This document shows positions 1-8,265 of a DNA stretch of 41,023 bases, piece after piece. The notes beneath the pieces are model-generated. The model did not search any database and was not told the DNA's origin. It saw only the letters and a program-made list of their open reading frames with translations. Where the stretch lies: the NCBI GenBank assembly GCA_903919075.1, contig CAIXGR010000054.1:1-41023 (forward strand), read 5' to 3'. A program made the translations under genes and the position numbers. The first letter of the stretch is position 1. Each line of letters starts with the position of its first letter. Origin of the DNA: an uncultured Bacteroidota bacterium. Lineage in GTDB: Bacteria; Bacteroidota; Bacteroidia; Chitinophagales; LD1.

Positions 1-1
1 C

Positions 2-712
2 AAAAATGCAGAGCTAGATAAAACTATTGCTGAAAAGCAAGAAATGCTGACCAAGGAAAAGAAAGAAATAGCAGGGCTTTTATCGAAGAATAAATTAACA
101 AGCGGCGAGTTGGCCCATGCTAAAGGTTTAATTGCCGAATACGAAGCCTCCATATCTGATTTGCAGGGTAAGGTGGATGAGTTAACCAAACAAAACCAGG
201 CACTTGCGCAGCAAAACCAAAGCCTATCAACTGATTTAAGTATCGAAAAGCAAGCTACGGCCCAATTGAGCGAGCAAAATAAAGGACTGAGCAAAAAAGT
301 TGAAGTAGGTTCGCTTTTGCAGGTTTCTAAAGTAGATGTTGAGGCCATTAAAACAAGGGGTAATGGTAAAGAAGTTGAGGTTAAAAGAGCTAAAGTTGCC
401 GAAAGCCTAAGGGTAAGTTTTGAAACCGGAGACAATAAGGTGCTTGACCCGGGTGCAGTAAGCATTTACATGAGGGTAATTAACCCTAAAGGCGAAACAA
501 TAGCTGTAGCCGATCAAGGTTCGGGAACATTGCAAATGACCGATAATGCTGAGCCGGTTCAATATTCTAAAAAGGCCGATATTGACTGGAACCAGAGCAA
601 TAAGAAGGTAATTATATATTGGAGCCAGAATATTAAAGACCCGGGCATTTATAAGGTTCAGCTTTATCAAAGCGGACATGTAATTGGGCAAGGCGAAGTA
701 AAATTGAGCTAA
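2..712 (+). CDS. Coiled-coil protein, C-terminal 236 residues (5' end outside window)
   Basis: The reading frame is open from base 2, upstream of the first ATG at 44, and the residues before that ATG (KNAELDKTIAEKQE) align with residues 72 onward of the complete paralogue at 896-1816. The gene therefore starts before the window and lacks about 71 codons here, which should encode a membrane anchor as in the paralogue. The visible part is a long charged, heptad-like coiled coil (about 100 residues) followed by a beta-rich C-terminal domain of about 130 residues. That domain carries stretches nearly identical to the paralogue, such as INPKGETI, VADQGSGTL and YWSQNIKDPG. Function is unknown. The fold suggests a membrane-tethered periplasmic or envelope protein; that is inference. 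A strong terminator follows directly. Confidence 0.85.
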   Translation, partial: KNAELDKTIAEKQEMLTKEKKEIAGLLSKNKLTSGELAHAKGLIAEYEASISDLQGKVDELTKQNQALAQQNQSLSTDLSIEKQATAQLSEQNKGLSKKVEVGSLLQVSKVDVEAIKTRGNGKEVEVKRAKVAESLRVSFETGDNKVLDPGAVSIYMRVINPKGETIAVADQGSGTLQMTDNAEPVQYSKKADIDWNQSNKKVIIYWSQNIKDPGIYKVQLYQSGHVIGQGEVKLS

Positions 713-744
713 ACTTTTTTGAGTTGGTCTTTATATATAAATGT

Positions 745-782
745 AATCCTTCTCGGGGCATACCGGGAAGGATTATTTTTTT
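745..782 (+). terminator. Rho-independent terminator of the first coiled-coil gene
   Basis: A 12-bp stem pairs 745-756 (AATCCTTCTCGG) with 763-774 (CCGGGAAGGATT), with one G-T pair and a 6-nt loop, followed by ATTTTTTT. It lies 33 bases after the stop codon at 712, so the two paralogues are probably separate transcripts. Confidence 0.85.
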
Positions 783-857
783 AGCTAGTGTTGATTATTT
801 AGAGCCATTTAAGCACAGGTGTAGATAACTGATGCCTGTGCGCCTTTAACATTAATA

Positions 858-865
858 TACTTTTG
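858..865 (+). promoter_or_regulatory. Bacteroidota-type -7 box upstream of second coiled-coil gene
   Basis: TACTTTTG at 858-865 matches the Bacteroidota -7 consensus TAnnTTTG exactly and lies 30 bases before the ATG at 896. The -33 TTG element is not clear: only CTGTG is seen about 19 bases upstream. The strong terminator between the two paralogues makes an independent promoter here likely. Confidence 0.45.
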
Positions 866-895
866 CAATACATTTGACCAACTAAATTTTAAAAA

Positions 896-1816
896 ATGGA
901 AAACAATTCAAACGAAGGCAGTAAAAAAATATACGTCGCGGTTATAGTGCTTCTTCTTCTTCTTAACGCAGTGACTGTTTATCTGCTTTTGTCAGAAAAC
1001 AAAGCAAAAAATGACTTAGGCGCTCAAAAGGCAAAATTAGACCTAAGCGTAAAAAGCCTTAACGATACGCTTGACGCTAAACGTATGGAGCTGGAACAGT
1101 TTAGAGGTAAAAACGCCGAGTTAGATAGTATTATCAACACAAAAGAAGCAGAGATTGATAAGCAGATTAAAGAAATTGGCGCCATAAAAGCCAAAGGCAA
1201 AATGACCAGCGTTGAATTAGCTAAGGCTAAAGAAATGATAAATCAGGATGAAGCCTCAATTGCCGACCTGCAAAAGAAGGTAGATGAGTTAGGCAAAAAG
1301 AATAAAGAGCTTACTAATCAAAACCAACAACTATCAACGGACTTAAGTAGTGAAAAACAAACTTCGGCCCAACTTAACGAGCAGAATAAGGGGCTATCAA
1401 AAAAGGTTGAAATTGGCTCGCTGCTTCAATTAAAAGGTTTAGCGGTTGATGGTATCGAGAAAAAGAAAAACGGTAAAGAAGTAGTAGAAAAACGAGTTAA
1501 GAAAGTGGAGAGCATCAGAGTGTCATTCGAAACGGGTGAAAACAAAGTGCTTGAAGCCGGAAACCTGAGTCTTTATATTAGAATTATTAACCCTAAAGGC
1601 GAAACAATTTCAGTTGCCGACCAAGGTTCAGGCACATTGAAAAACTCTGCCGGTGAAACAGTTCAGTATACTAAAAAGGCAGATTTTGATTGGGCCCAGG
1701 CAAATAAAAAGGTATCGGTTTATTGGAGCCAAAACATTAAAGACCCCGGAGTTTACAAAGTTGAAATATACCAAAGTGGCTATGCCATAGACAAAGGCCA
1801 GGTTGAACTTAAATAA
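896..1816 (+). CDS. Membrane-anchored coiled-coil protein, tandem paralogue
   Basis: This 306-residue protein has a short charged N-terminus, one transmembrane helix at about residues 11-33 (IYVAVIVLLLLLNAVTVYLL), a continuous coiled coil at about 35-172 rich in Lys, Glu and Gln, and a beta-rich C-terminal domain at about 173-306. The topology predicts an inner-membrane signal anchor with the coiled coil and C-domain in the periplasm. It is a close paralogue of the gene just upstream, with matching order of motifs across the coiled coil and C-domain. The C-domain shows no catalytic signature I can recognise, and the function is unknown. Its own -7 box and a 16-bp hairpin terminator flank it, so it looks monocistronic. 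Confidence 0.9.
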   Translation: MENNSNEGSKKIYVAVIVLLLLLNAVTVYLLLSENKAKNDLGAQKAKLDLSVKSLNDTLDAKRMELEQFRGKNAELDSIINTKEAEIDKQIKEIGAIKAKGKMTSVELAKAKEMINQDEASIADLQKKVDELGKKNKELTNQNQQLSTDLSSEKQTSAQLNEQNKGLSKKVEIGSLLQLKGLAVDGIEKKKNGKEVVEKRVKKVESIRVSFETGENKVLEAGNLSLYIRIINPKGETISVADQGSGTLKNSAGETVQYTKKADFDWAQANKKVSVYWSQNIKDPGVYKVEIYQSGYAIDKGQVELK

Positions 1817-1836
1817 CATACGCTTTTAATATTGTC

Positions 1837-1872
1837 AAAAAAAGCTTTCAGATTATTCTGAAAGCTTTTTTT
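1837..1872 (+). terminator. Rho-independent terminator of second coiled-coil gene
   Basis: A perfect 16-bp stem pairs 1837-1852 with 1857-1872 (core AAGCTTTCAGA / TCTGAAAGCTT) with loop TTAT. It carries A7 on the left arm and T7 on the right, so it can work in both directions. It lies 20 bases past the stop at 1816. The remaining 180 bases up to the next gene show no clear element. Confidence 0.85.
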
Positions 1873-2055
1873 GTGCCCGCACTGCACTTAAATTTATCCT
1901 TTATTCCCTTTAATGATACCGGTATGTGCTTAATTAAATTTATATTTAAAGCGTAGGACGGCGTATTATATTCCATTACCAGGCGTTTTAGATATAAGAA
2001 CAACAGCTATTAAAAAGTAATTTTTAAAACAGTTCAATGTTTGTAATTTAAAGGT

Positions 2056-2355
2056 ATGCAACATTTCGCAAAACATTTATTGGCCATTGGCATTACCGCT
2101 GGCCTGGCCGACAGGGAGAGCTTTATAAAGAAGGTTTCCGGCGTTATTGAAGAATACCAACAAGACCCGGAAAAGGCTGAAAAATGGGCCAAATTGGTGG
2201 TTGCTTATCTCGAGCAGATAAAGGATGATATTAGGATGCAGCAGGTAATGGAAAGTTCAATCAATAATTCGAATGCACCGGCAAAGAAAGATATTGAGCA
2301 GCTAACCGATGCGATTAGAGAATTGACAATAAAAATGCAGGAACAGAAAAAATAA
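2056..2355 (+). CDS. Small helical protein encoded directly before the UbiB-like kinase
   Basis: This 99-residue protein is predicted almost entirely alpha-helical and charged, without a signal peptide or membrane segment. The N-terminal half resembles an amphipathic helical bundle and the C-terminal third (KKDIEQLTDAIRELTIKMQEQ) is a short coiled coil. The size and composition recall phasin-like or PhaI-like proteins, but I see no diagnostic motif and that parallel is weak. Only 8 bases separate its stop from the ATG of the UbiB-like gene, so the two are very probably cotranscribed, and it may act with that kinase at the membrane (inference). Confidence 0.8.
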   Translation: MQHFAKHLLAIGITAGLADRESFIKKVSGVIEEYQQDPEKAEKWAKLVVAYLEQIKDDIRMQQVMESSINNSNAPAKKDIEQLTDAIRELTIKMQEQKK

Positions 2356-2363
2356 TTGGGCCG

Positions 2364-4016
2364 ATGTTTAAAATATTCCGCTTACCAATGTATTACCCCC
2401 GTGCTGTACGCGGCATTAGCATTCTATTTACGCTACTCAAATTTGTTATAGCCAACTGGCTGGGGGCCTACAAAATTATGCGCCGGTTTGTGCCAAAGCT
2501 GTACCGAAAAAATGGGTCGGTGCAAAGCCAGGCTGAACGGATAAGGACACTGGTAGAAACCCTGGGCCCCACCTTTATTAAATTTGGGCAAATACTTGCC
2601 GATAGGCCCGATATAATTTCAGAAAAACTAAGGGTAGAGCTGAAAAAATTACAATCGAAGGCTGAACCTTTTAATGACCTTGAAGCCATTGAATTAATTG
2701 AAGTGGAATTGGGTGGCCCACTGGACAATTTTTTCGAAAAATTTGAGCGGCACACTATTGGTTCGGCTTCAATAGGCCAAGTATATAAAGGCCGATTGAA
2801 AACAGGAGAGGATGTAATTGTAAAAATACAGCGGCCTAATATTGAAACCAAAATTAAGCTCGACTTACAAATACTGAAATACTTTGCAGCCCAGCTAGTA
2901 AAAGAATTCCCCGGCTTGCAGGCGGTTGATATAATTGGTGTGGTAGATGAATTTGGCAACGCACTAAAACACGAACTTGATTATTTAAATGAAGCAGGCA
3001 ATGCCATGCGCTTTGCGGTAATGTTTAAGGATGTTGAATATTGTAAAATACCGAAAGTGTATTTAACCATGTGCACCAATAAATTGCTGGTTATGGAAGA
3101 TGTAACCGGTATTTTACCCGATAGTGTTCACGACCTTATCGCTGCCGGGTACGACCCGAAAGTGGTAGCCGAAAACGGTACGCGTATTTTAATGGAGATG
3201 ATTTTTAAACACGGCTTTTTTCATGCCGACCCACACGCCGGTAACTTATTTATTTTACCCGGTAACACTATTGCCCTGATTGATTTTGGAATGGTAGGCA
3301 CACTGAAGCCATCACACATGCAGTTTTTGGCAGGCTTTACATTGGGTATGGCCAATATGAATGCCGCCACCATAACCGATGCGCTGCTAATACTATGCGA
3401 GAAAAAGTTTTTTGCCGAAAGAAATGACCTCGAATTTTCGGTACATGATATGCTTTCGCGCTACCGGGCGCTTAACTACGAAAAAATTGATTTTGCCAAT
3501 GTGTTGAATGAAAGCGTAAAAATTATTCTCAATTATAAACTAAAGCTGCCTGGCAGTATTTATTTGCTGCTAAAGGCCTTGGCGACTATCGAAAAGTTCG
3601 GCTACAACCTTGACCCTAATATATCGTTACCGGCTATTGTTAAACCGTATGCAGAAGCTTTAGTAAAAGAAAAATTTTCGCCTCGGCAAATTGCTACCGA
3701 TATATATGAAATGACTAAAGATTACATAACCCTGATACGCGATTTCCCCAGCGAGGTGAATGAAATATTATTCAGGCTTAAACAGGGCAAGCTTACTTTT
3801 GATATACAGATTAGCGATAAGCCTTTATTTACTAAAATCTTCAGGCAATTTGGTGGCATTATTTCTATTACCATTATTATAAGCTTTATGATGGCCGGTT
3901 CAATTATTATGAACGTTTGGGGGAAAGAATCACGAACAGGAGATATTATGTTCGGGGTTTCGCTATTCTTCGCCATTTGGCTTTTAGTAAGGCTGTTTTT
4001 CAGGGTGCGGTTTTAA
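2364..4016 (+). CDS. ABC1/UbiB (AarF) family atypical kinase-like protein
   Basis: This 550-residue protein has the diagnostic UbiB/ADCK signatures. They are the KxGQ motif KFGQ at 73-76, the Ala/Gly-rich loop ASIGQVYKG at 135-143, the nucleotide-binding Lys in VKIQRP (K154), the ELD segment near 204, the catalytic-like loop HADPHAGN at 287-294, and the DFG at 307-309. Two C-terminal hydrophobic helices (about 495-517 and 525-547) anchor it to the membrane. Family members act as ATPases or kinases that support isoprenoid-quinone synthesis or membrane lipid handling. Here the quinone would be menaquinone, whose methyltransferase lies elsewhere at 29.5 kb. The exact substrate cannot be read from sequence. 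It is probably in an operon with the small helical gene upstream. Confidence 0.93.
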   Translation: MFKIFRLPMYYPRAVRGISILFTLLKFVIANWLGAYKIMRRFVPKLYRKNGSVQSQAERIRTLVETLGPTFIKFGQILADRPDIISEKLRVELKKLQSKAEPFNDLEAIELIEVELGGPLDNFFEKFERHTIGSASIGQVYKGRLKTGEDVIVKIQRPNIETKIKLDLQILKYFAAQLVKEFPGLQAVDIIGVVDEFGNALKHELDYLNEAGNAMRFAVMFKDVEYCKIPKVYLTMCTNKLLVMEDVTGILPDSVHDLIAAGYDPKVVAENGTRILMEMIFKHGFFHADPHAGNLFILPGNTIALIDFGMVGTLKPSHMQFLAGFTLGMANMNAATITDALLILCEKKFFAERNDLEFSVHDMLSRYRALNYEKIDFANVLNESVKIILNYKLKLPGSIYLLLKALATIEKFGYNLDPNISLPAIVKPYAEALVKEKFSPRQIATDIYEMTKDYITLIRDFPSEVNEILFRLKQGKLTFDIQISDKPLFTKIFRQFGGIISITIIISFMMAGSIIMNVWGKESRTGDIMFGVSLFFAIWLLVRLFFRVRF

Positions 4017-4159
4017 GTGTTTTCCTTTCTTCAAGGCGTTGTACCAAACATATAAAAGCACCAGTTATAAACTCAGGCCGCCCGGTGTTAAGTTTTAAAA
4101 TTAAATGGTTATGGTTATAAGGTTGATTTAATATAAATTGCCACAAAATTTAAAGGGCA

Positions 4160-4573
4160 ATGTATATTTATAATCATCAAATACGGGTGCGTTACGGCGA
4201 TACTGACCAAATGGGGTATGTGTATTATGGCAACTACGGTTATTATTACGAGCAGGCACGGGTTGAAGCTATGCGTGCTGTGGGTATTAGCTATAAGGAA
4301 ATGGAAGCATCGGGAACTATGATGCCTATAACCCGCATGACCACCAAATATATAGGCCCAGCTTACTATGATGAATTGTTGACCATAAAAACAATTTTGC
4401 CCAACATGCCTAACCGCATTATTACTTTTCATTACGAAGTTAGAAATGAAAAAGAACAGCTATTGAATGAGGGCGAAACGCAGCTTATTTTTATGGATGT
4501 AAATACACGGAAAATAAAAATGGCGCCTCCAATTCTTGTGGAGATGATGAAGCCGTATTTTGCTAAAGTTTAA
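4160..4573 (+). CDS. Acyl-CoA thioesterase, YbgC/4-hydroxybenzoyl-CoA thioesterase family
   Basis: This 137-residue single hot-dog-fold protein has the usual length of YbgC proteins. The N-terminal signature RVRYGDTDQMGYVYYGNY matches the family pattern DxDxxGxVYxxxY, and D16 is the expected catalytic aspartate by analogy with Pseudomonas 4HBT. The following ExAR segment (YEQARVEAMR) on the central helix is also typical. It should hydrolyse acyl-CoA thioesters in the cytoplasm; chain-length preference cannot be inferred. In Proteobacteria ybgC sits with tol-pal, which is not the case here. Confidence 0.88.
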   Translation: MYIYNHQIRVRYGDTDQMGYVYYGNYGYYYEQARVEAMRAVGISYKEMEASGTMMPITRMTTKYIGPAYYDELLTIKTILPNMPNRIITFHYEVRNEKEQLLNEGETQLIFMDVNTRKIKMAPPILVEMMKPYFAKV

Positions 4574-4676
4574 ATGGATAATGCTTCGCCGGGGTTTGGT
4601 AAGCAATTAATTTTTTTGGGAAAATTAAAGCTGATAAATATCATTCGTTTGGATAAATGATACTTCTTACCTTTAA

Positions 4677-4693
4677 GGTATAAATTTTATACC
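4677..4693. promoter_or_regulatory. Perfect palindrome abutting the start codon of the TerB-like gene
   Basis: GGTATAAATTTTATACC is two 8-base arms around a single T and ends exactly at the base before the ATG at 4694. A second dyad, TATCATT (4639-4645) with AATGATA (4656-4662), lies just upstream. The near-consensus -7 box TACCTTTA at 4668-4675 falls between them. The layout would suit an operator or a translation-blocking hairpin; it is not proven. Confidence 0.35.
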
Positions 4694-5101
4694 ATGTTCT
4701 ACCGCCAATATTATTCTGAGTTAGGAAAGATGCTTTATGCAATTGCTAATGTTGATGGAGTGATTTCGGAAAAAGAAAAAGATACCCTAAAACAATTAGT
4801 GCGCAAAGAATTAGCGCCCAGCGAAAAACATACTGATAAGTTTGGCACCGATGCTGCCTACTATACCGAAATTGAATTTGACATTTTGGAAGATACACTG
4901 CAGGATTCAGATGCCGCTTTCGATTCGTTCATCGATTTTTTAGAAAGCCATCATACTGCAATTGATCAGCACATGCGCGATGCTACTTTAAAAATTACCA
5001 AACAATTGGCTACCATACATCACAAACCCAATAAGAAAGTAGTTGAGTTGATTAAGAAACTTGAAAAAGTTTTAAAATTGCTAGAAGCTAGTACTGGTTG
5101 A
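4694..5101 (+). CDS. TerB-like helical protein
   Basis: This 135-residue cytoplasmic protein is all-helical. The N-terminal block ELGKMLYAIANVDGVISEKE resembles the TerB/DjlA-type helical domain: an early helix with an acidic A-x-x-D-G turn, then E-rich helices. The C-terminus ends in a Lys-rich helix (KKVVELIKKLEKVLKLLE). TerB-type domains are linked to tellurite-resistance and metal-sensing scaffolds, but stand-alone members in Bacteroidota have no established role. No other ter genes are nearby. The call is by pattern only. Confidence 0.75.
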   Translation: MFYRQYYSELGKMLYAIANVDGVISEKEKDTLKQLVRKELAPSEKHTDKFGTDAAYYTEIEFDILEDTLQDSDAAFDSFIDFLESHHTAIDQHMRDATLKITKQLATIHHKPNKKVVELIKKLEKVLKLLEASTG

Positions 5102-5115
5102 AAACAATCCGGGCT

Positions 5116-5277
5116 ATGAAAACAAATAAAGAATGGCACCATGCAAACCGCATGCCGGTAAATGCAGATATAGAACAGCGCATAGCCTGGCACATTGAAC
5201 ATGCTAAAAATTGTGGGTGCAGGGAGATACCCGAAAAATTGAAGTTAGAAATGAAGAAGAGGAACATTAAGATTTGA
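5116..5277 (+). CDS. Conserved-looking 53-residue small protein
   Basis: An open frame starts at ATG 5116, 14 bases after the TerB-like stop, and ends at TGA 5275-5277. It encodes MKTNKEWHHANRMP, then DIEQRIAWHIEHAKNCGCREIPEK-like sequence, ending in a basic tail. The protein is hydrophilic and has a CxC pair (NCGCRE). Its residue composition (Trp, His, Cys, Arg, Pro motifs) is not that of a random frame. I recall very similar short proteins from other Bacteroidota and so regard it as a real gene, probably cotranscribed with the TerB-like gene. Function is unknown. Confidence 0.7.
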   Translation: MKTNKEWHHANRMPVNADIEQRIAWHIEHAKNCGCREIPEKLKLEMKKRNIKI

Positions 5278-5298
5278 CACTGAGAAGCGAACTGTAGT

Positions 5299-6159
5299 TT
5301 ACTGCGCTTTTAATTGCCTCATACGTTCCAGTCTTTCTTTTTCAAACTGCTGTAAAAATTTATCCTGCGATAATAATTCATAAGCCTTTTCGAAATGAAA
5401 CGATGATTTCAGTTTATCGTTTTTTAGTAAAAATAATTCACCCAGTTCTTCGTGTACATACCCGTCAGGCACGCCAACGGTTATGGCCTCTTCAAATAAA
5501 GCCAATTGAATTTTAATAGCATCATCAAACCGTGCAAGCGCGCGCAGTGTACGCCCCACACACCATTTGGCTAAAAATATTTCACCGGCCGATTTACGGT
5601 CTTCGCGCCATTTAAGTGCGCGTAAAAAAATGCTCAGCGCTTTTTCATATTCGCCTTTGTCAAAATAACTCCATCCAAGGTTGTTGTATAATGAACCCAG
5701 CCATCGCTTTGCATTTTCATCCTTTGTTTCTTCGGATAGTATTATGGCTTCTTCATTTAGCTTTATGGCCTTATCAGCTGTTGATACAATAGCAAGCATG
5801 TGAATGGCATCAATAGTGTAAAAATCATCCTTTAAAGCCGATGACAATTGTTTTGCCTTTTCGAAGTATTCTTTTGATTCAACTTTTTTGCCAGATGAGT
5901 TAAAGGTTCTGCCGCGTTCTAAATTGTATCGCACATGTTCCGGTGCCGGTTGCTCGGGTAGCTGCTTTTCAATATCGTTTAAAAGATTGTGAGCCTCAGT
6001 AAACATGGCACGGAGGCTATACGTACGGGCTATTTGTGTAAGCAGCTGTAAATGGTACGAAAGGTCTTGATCGGCCATTGAATTTAGCAGTGCTTCACGA
6101 AATTTTATTTCTGTTGCTGCGGGGTCGTTGTAGTTCCAAAGTTTGTCAAAGTCTTGCAT
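5299..6159 (-). CDS. TPR-repeat cytoplasmic protein
   Basis: This 286-residue protein has no signal peptide and consists of tandem helix pairs. The clearest tetratricopeptide unit is at about residues 155-188 (LYNNLGWSYFDKGEYEKALSIFLRALKW), with weaker ones near 38-68, 76-110, 195-225 and 235-265. TPR arrays mediate protein-protein binding, and no enzymatic domain is fused. It is convergent with the small gene ending at 5277 and divergent from the GNAT gene at 6210. The partner is unknown. Confidence 0.88.
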   Translation of the reverse strand: MQDFDKLWNYNDPAATEIKFREALLNSMADQDLSYHLQLLTQIARTYSLRAMFTEAHNLLNDIEKQLPEQPAPEHVRYNLERGRTFNSSGKKVESKEYFEKAKQLSSALKDDFYTIDAIHMLAIVSTADKAIKLNEEAIILSEETKDENAKRWLGSLYNNLGWSYFDKGEYEKALSIFLRALKWREDRKSAGEIFLAKWCVGRTLRALARFDDAIKIQLALFEEAITVGVPDGYVHEELGELFLLKNDKLKSSFHFEKAYELLSQDKFLQQFEKERLERMRQLKAQ

Positions 6160-6209
6160 GGTGGCTGCAAAATAATAATATATCTTAGCTATATAATAGT
6201 GCCTGTTTT

Positions 6210-6704
6210 ATGAATTTGATTTTTAGAAACGCAGAAGTTGCCGATAGCAAAGAAATTTCGGAGCTTTTGAAAATTACCTGGCTCGATACTTATTCGGGTT
6301 TTATTCCGCTACATGTTATTGAAGCCATTTCGAAAGAATGGCATAACCCGGAATCGATTAAAAAGCAAATATTGAATATCAATGTGTTGGTTAGTGTGGT
6401 TGTTTATGAAAGTAACCTTATTGGTATTTTTAATGCGCAAATATTTGCCAATAAAAACTACTACTTAAACCAGCTATATATCCACCCCGATTTTCAGGGC
6501 ATGGGTATAGGTAACTTATTGCTTGAACTTTTTAAAAATAGGTACAACCCTAATTCTATTAAACTATCGGTTGAAGAAGGAAATGTAAGAGCGATAAAAT
6601 TTTATTCCAACAAATTTTTTTCAGTGCAATCAAAAGCAACCGAAAAATTCGAAAAGTTTGATTTGAATACGATAGAGATGCTGTGGCGAAAACCAAATAA
6701 ATAA
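6210..6704 (+). CDS. GNAT-family N-acetyltransferase
   Basis: This 164-residue protein has the GNAT core. Beta-strand 4 with LNQLYIHPDFQGMGIG (about 86-101) carries the acetyl-CoA pyrophosphate-binding Q/RxxGxG motif as Q96-G97-M98-G99-I100-G101. It is followed by helix 3 and a typical strand 5 with helix 4 containing NVRAIKFYSNKFF. The opening IFRNAEVADSKEISELL is the usual alpha-1 start. The substrate is not predictable. The stop is 6 bases from the next ATG, so it is probably cotranscribed with the VOC gene. Confidence 0.9.
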   Translation: MNLIFRNAEVADSKEISELLKITWLDTYSGFIPLHVIEAISKEWHNPESIKKQILNINVLVSVVVYESNLIGIFNAQIFANKNYYLNQLYIHPDFQGMGIGNLLLELFKNRYNPNSIKLSVEEGNVRAIKFYSNKFFSVQSKATEKFEKFDLNTIEMLWRKPNK

Positions 6705-6710
6705 TTCCTT

Positions 6711-7037
6711 ATGAAATTCAGATTTACACCCCATATAGCTGTGCAAGTTGATAATCTGGGTAAGGCTAAGAAATTTTACACCACTGTTCTTGGCATGGAT
6801 TTTTTATCCGAAAACAATGCCGAGGCTAAACTTTCAGCCACCGGTGCAACTTTTTATGTTGAAGAGAATAAGACGCATAAAGTGTTTTTCGCTTTTGAGG
6901 TAGATTCATTGCAAGAAGCAAAAAAGTTATTACTGGATAATAATTGTGTAATAACTTCGGAAACCAGTGGGGGCTTTATGGTAGATGATCCGCATGGTTT
7001 ATCGTATTATGTTTCGGAAATGCCAAAACCTGTTTAG
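6711..7037 (+). CDS. VOC-family protein (glyoxalase/bleomycin-resistance fold)
   Basis: This 108-residue protein is one vicinal-oxygen-chelate module pair. It begins with HIAVQVDNLGKAKKFYTTVLGMDF, the typical first strand, helix and GxxF segment, and ends with VDDPHGLSYYVSE, the usual final strand with a potential metal-binding Glu. It could be a small lyase, dioxygenase or binding protein; the substrate cannot be deduced. It lies 6 bases behind the GNAT gene. Confidence 0.88.
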   Translation: MKFRFTPHIAVQVDNLGKAKKFYTTVLGMDFLSENNAEAKLSATGATFYVEENKTHKVFFAFEVDSLQEAKKLLLDNNCVITSETSGGFMVDDPHGLSYYVSEMPKPV

Positions 7038-7075
7038 GTTTATTGGAGATGCAGATATCAAATAAATAATATAAA

Positions 7076-7537
7076 ATGTATCAAATACTCTTATCACTTC
7101 ATTCATTATGCCGCTGGCTGGTGTTGGTAAGCCTTGTTTTTGCAATATACCGGTCCTATATGGGTTGGTTTACCGGTAAACCATTTTCGAAATTAGATAA
7201 TAATGTGCGGCATATTACTGCAACCATTGCGCATGTTCAACTTATTTTTGGGCTTTGCTTATATTTCATTAGCCCTGTTATTGATTATTTTTTGCATCAT
7301 TATAAAGAGGCTGTTCATGACAGAGAAATTAGGTTTTTTGGTATGGAACATAGTATAATGATGCTTTTAGCAATTACAATTATTACCATTGGCTCGGTAA
7401 TAACTAAACGCAAAAGCACCGACAAAGAGAAGTTTAAAGCCATGGCAATTTGGTATACTATAGCCCTGGTTATTATTGTTATTTCTGTACCCTGGCCATT
7501 TTTGCAATTGGTAAGCAGGCCGTACTTTAGATTTTAA
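7076..7537 (+). CDS. Four-helix integral membrane protein, possibly cytochrome b-like
   Basis: This 153-residue protein has four hydrophobic segments at about residues 8-28, 46-68, 90-108 and 122-145. His9, His46, His53 and His92 fall in or beside the membrane segments, an arrangement that could ligate haem; relatives are sometimes labelled cytochrome b. There is no canonical b-type signature, so haem binding is only a hypothesis. The gene is 38 bases downstream of the VOC gene. Confidence 0.82.
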   Translation: MYQILLSLHSLCRWLVLVSLVFAIYRSYMGWFTGKPFSKLDNNVRHITATIAHVQLIFGLCLYFISPVIDYFLHHYKEAVHDREIRFFGMEHSIMMLLAITIITIGSVITKRKSTDKEKFKAMAIWYTIALVIIVISVPWPFLQLVSRPYFRF

Positions 7538-7566
7538 TTTTATATTTGAATGATTAAAATTAATCT

Positions 7567-8265
7567 ATGAAAAAAAGCATTTTATTTATTGCAACTGCGC
7601 TGATAGTAATATTTTTTTTAGGTGGGTTTGCCCCATTATACGCGCAGGAAAAAGCCGAAGTGACCGGTACAATTACCAATGCGCAATTGACCCCGGAGAA
7701 AATGAATTGTAAAACCGGTATGTATAAAACCTACCAGGATTTTGTAAACAATAATCCCAAGCCTTGGAAGTGGGTTAATTTTGATATTGGCTCTTCTATG
7801 AGCGGGTTTACAAGATTTTTGGTGATTTTTAAGGACGAAAACGGGAAAAAAATTAAAATGGACCCTAACGAATTTTGGGGCTTTAGGGATGATAACAGAG
7901 AATTGTACCGAAATGGATCATTTGTAAATGGCAGCGTAACTGCAATACCTTTTTTTGTTAAGTATGTTGCTACAGATTACATTATGTATCATCCGGAATT
8001 TTTAAGTAATGCCACTGTTAGTCCACATGAGTGGTGTTCAACGGACCTGAATAGCCCTATTATGAAACAAGACGATTTTTTAAAAAAACACGGCAAGGTT
8101 GTTTATGATAGAATTGAAAAAGAAACAGCCGATTGTAAGAAGCACATTAATAAAGCATTTACCACCAAATATGGAGCTCACGAAACTGAATGCCTACAGA
8201 GAGCTTCGGATGTTATATGCATTTGGACAACATCGGGCGCTGTTAAGGGCAGCTATGTAAAATAG
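7567..8265 (+). CDS. Secreted protein of unknown function
   Basis: This 232-residue protein begins with a clear signal peptide (MKKSILFIATALIVIFFLGG, with cleavage probably after LYAQ near residue 27). The mature part is soluble and has five Cys residues (in NCKT, WCST, DCKK, ECLQ and VICI contexts), compatible with disulfides in the periplasm or outside. I recognise no family. It lies 29 bases behind the four-helix membrane protein and may share its transcript. Confidence 0.82.
   Translation: MKKSILFIATALIVIFFLGGFAPLYAQEKAEVTGTITNAQLTPEKMNCKTGMYKTYQDFVNNNPKPWKWVNFDIGSSMSGFTRFLVIFKDENGKKIKMDPNEFWGFRDDNRELYRNGSFVNGSVTAIPFFVKYVATDYIMYHPEFLSNATVSPHEWCSTDLNSPIMKQDDFLKKHGKVVYDRIEKETADCKKHINKAFTTKYGAHETECLQRASDVICIWTTSGAVKGSYVK

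Noticed and set aside
3917-4120. 67-codon plus-strand frame overlapping the end of the UbiB-like gene
   Set aside because: It is mostly inside the UbiB frame, with no homology pattern or start context.
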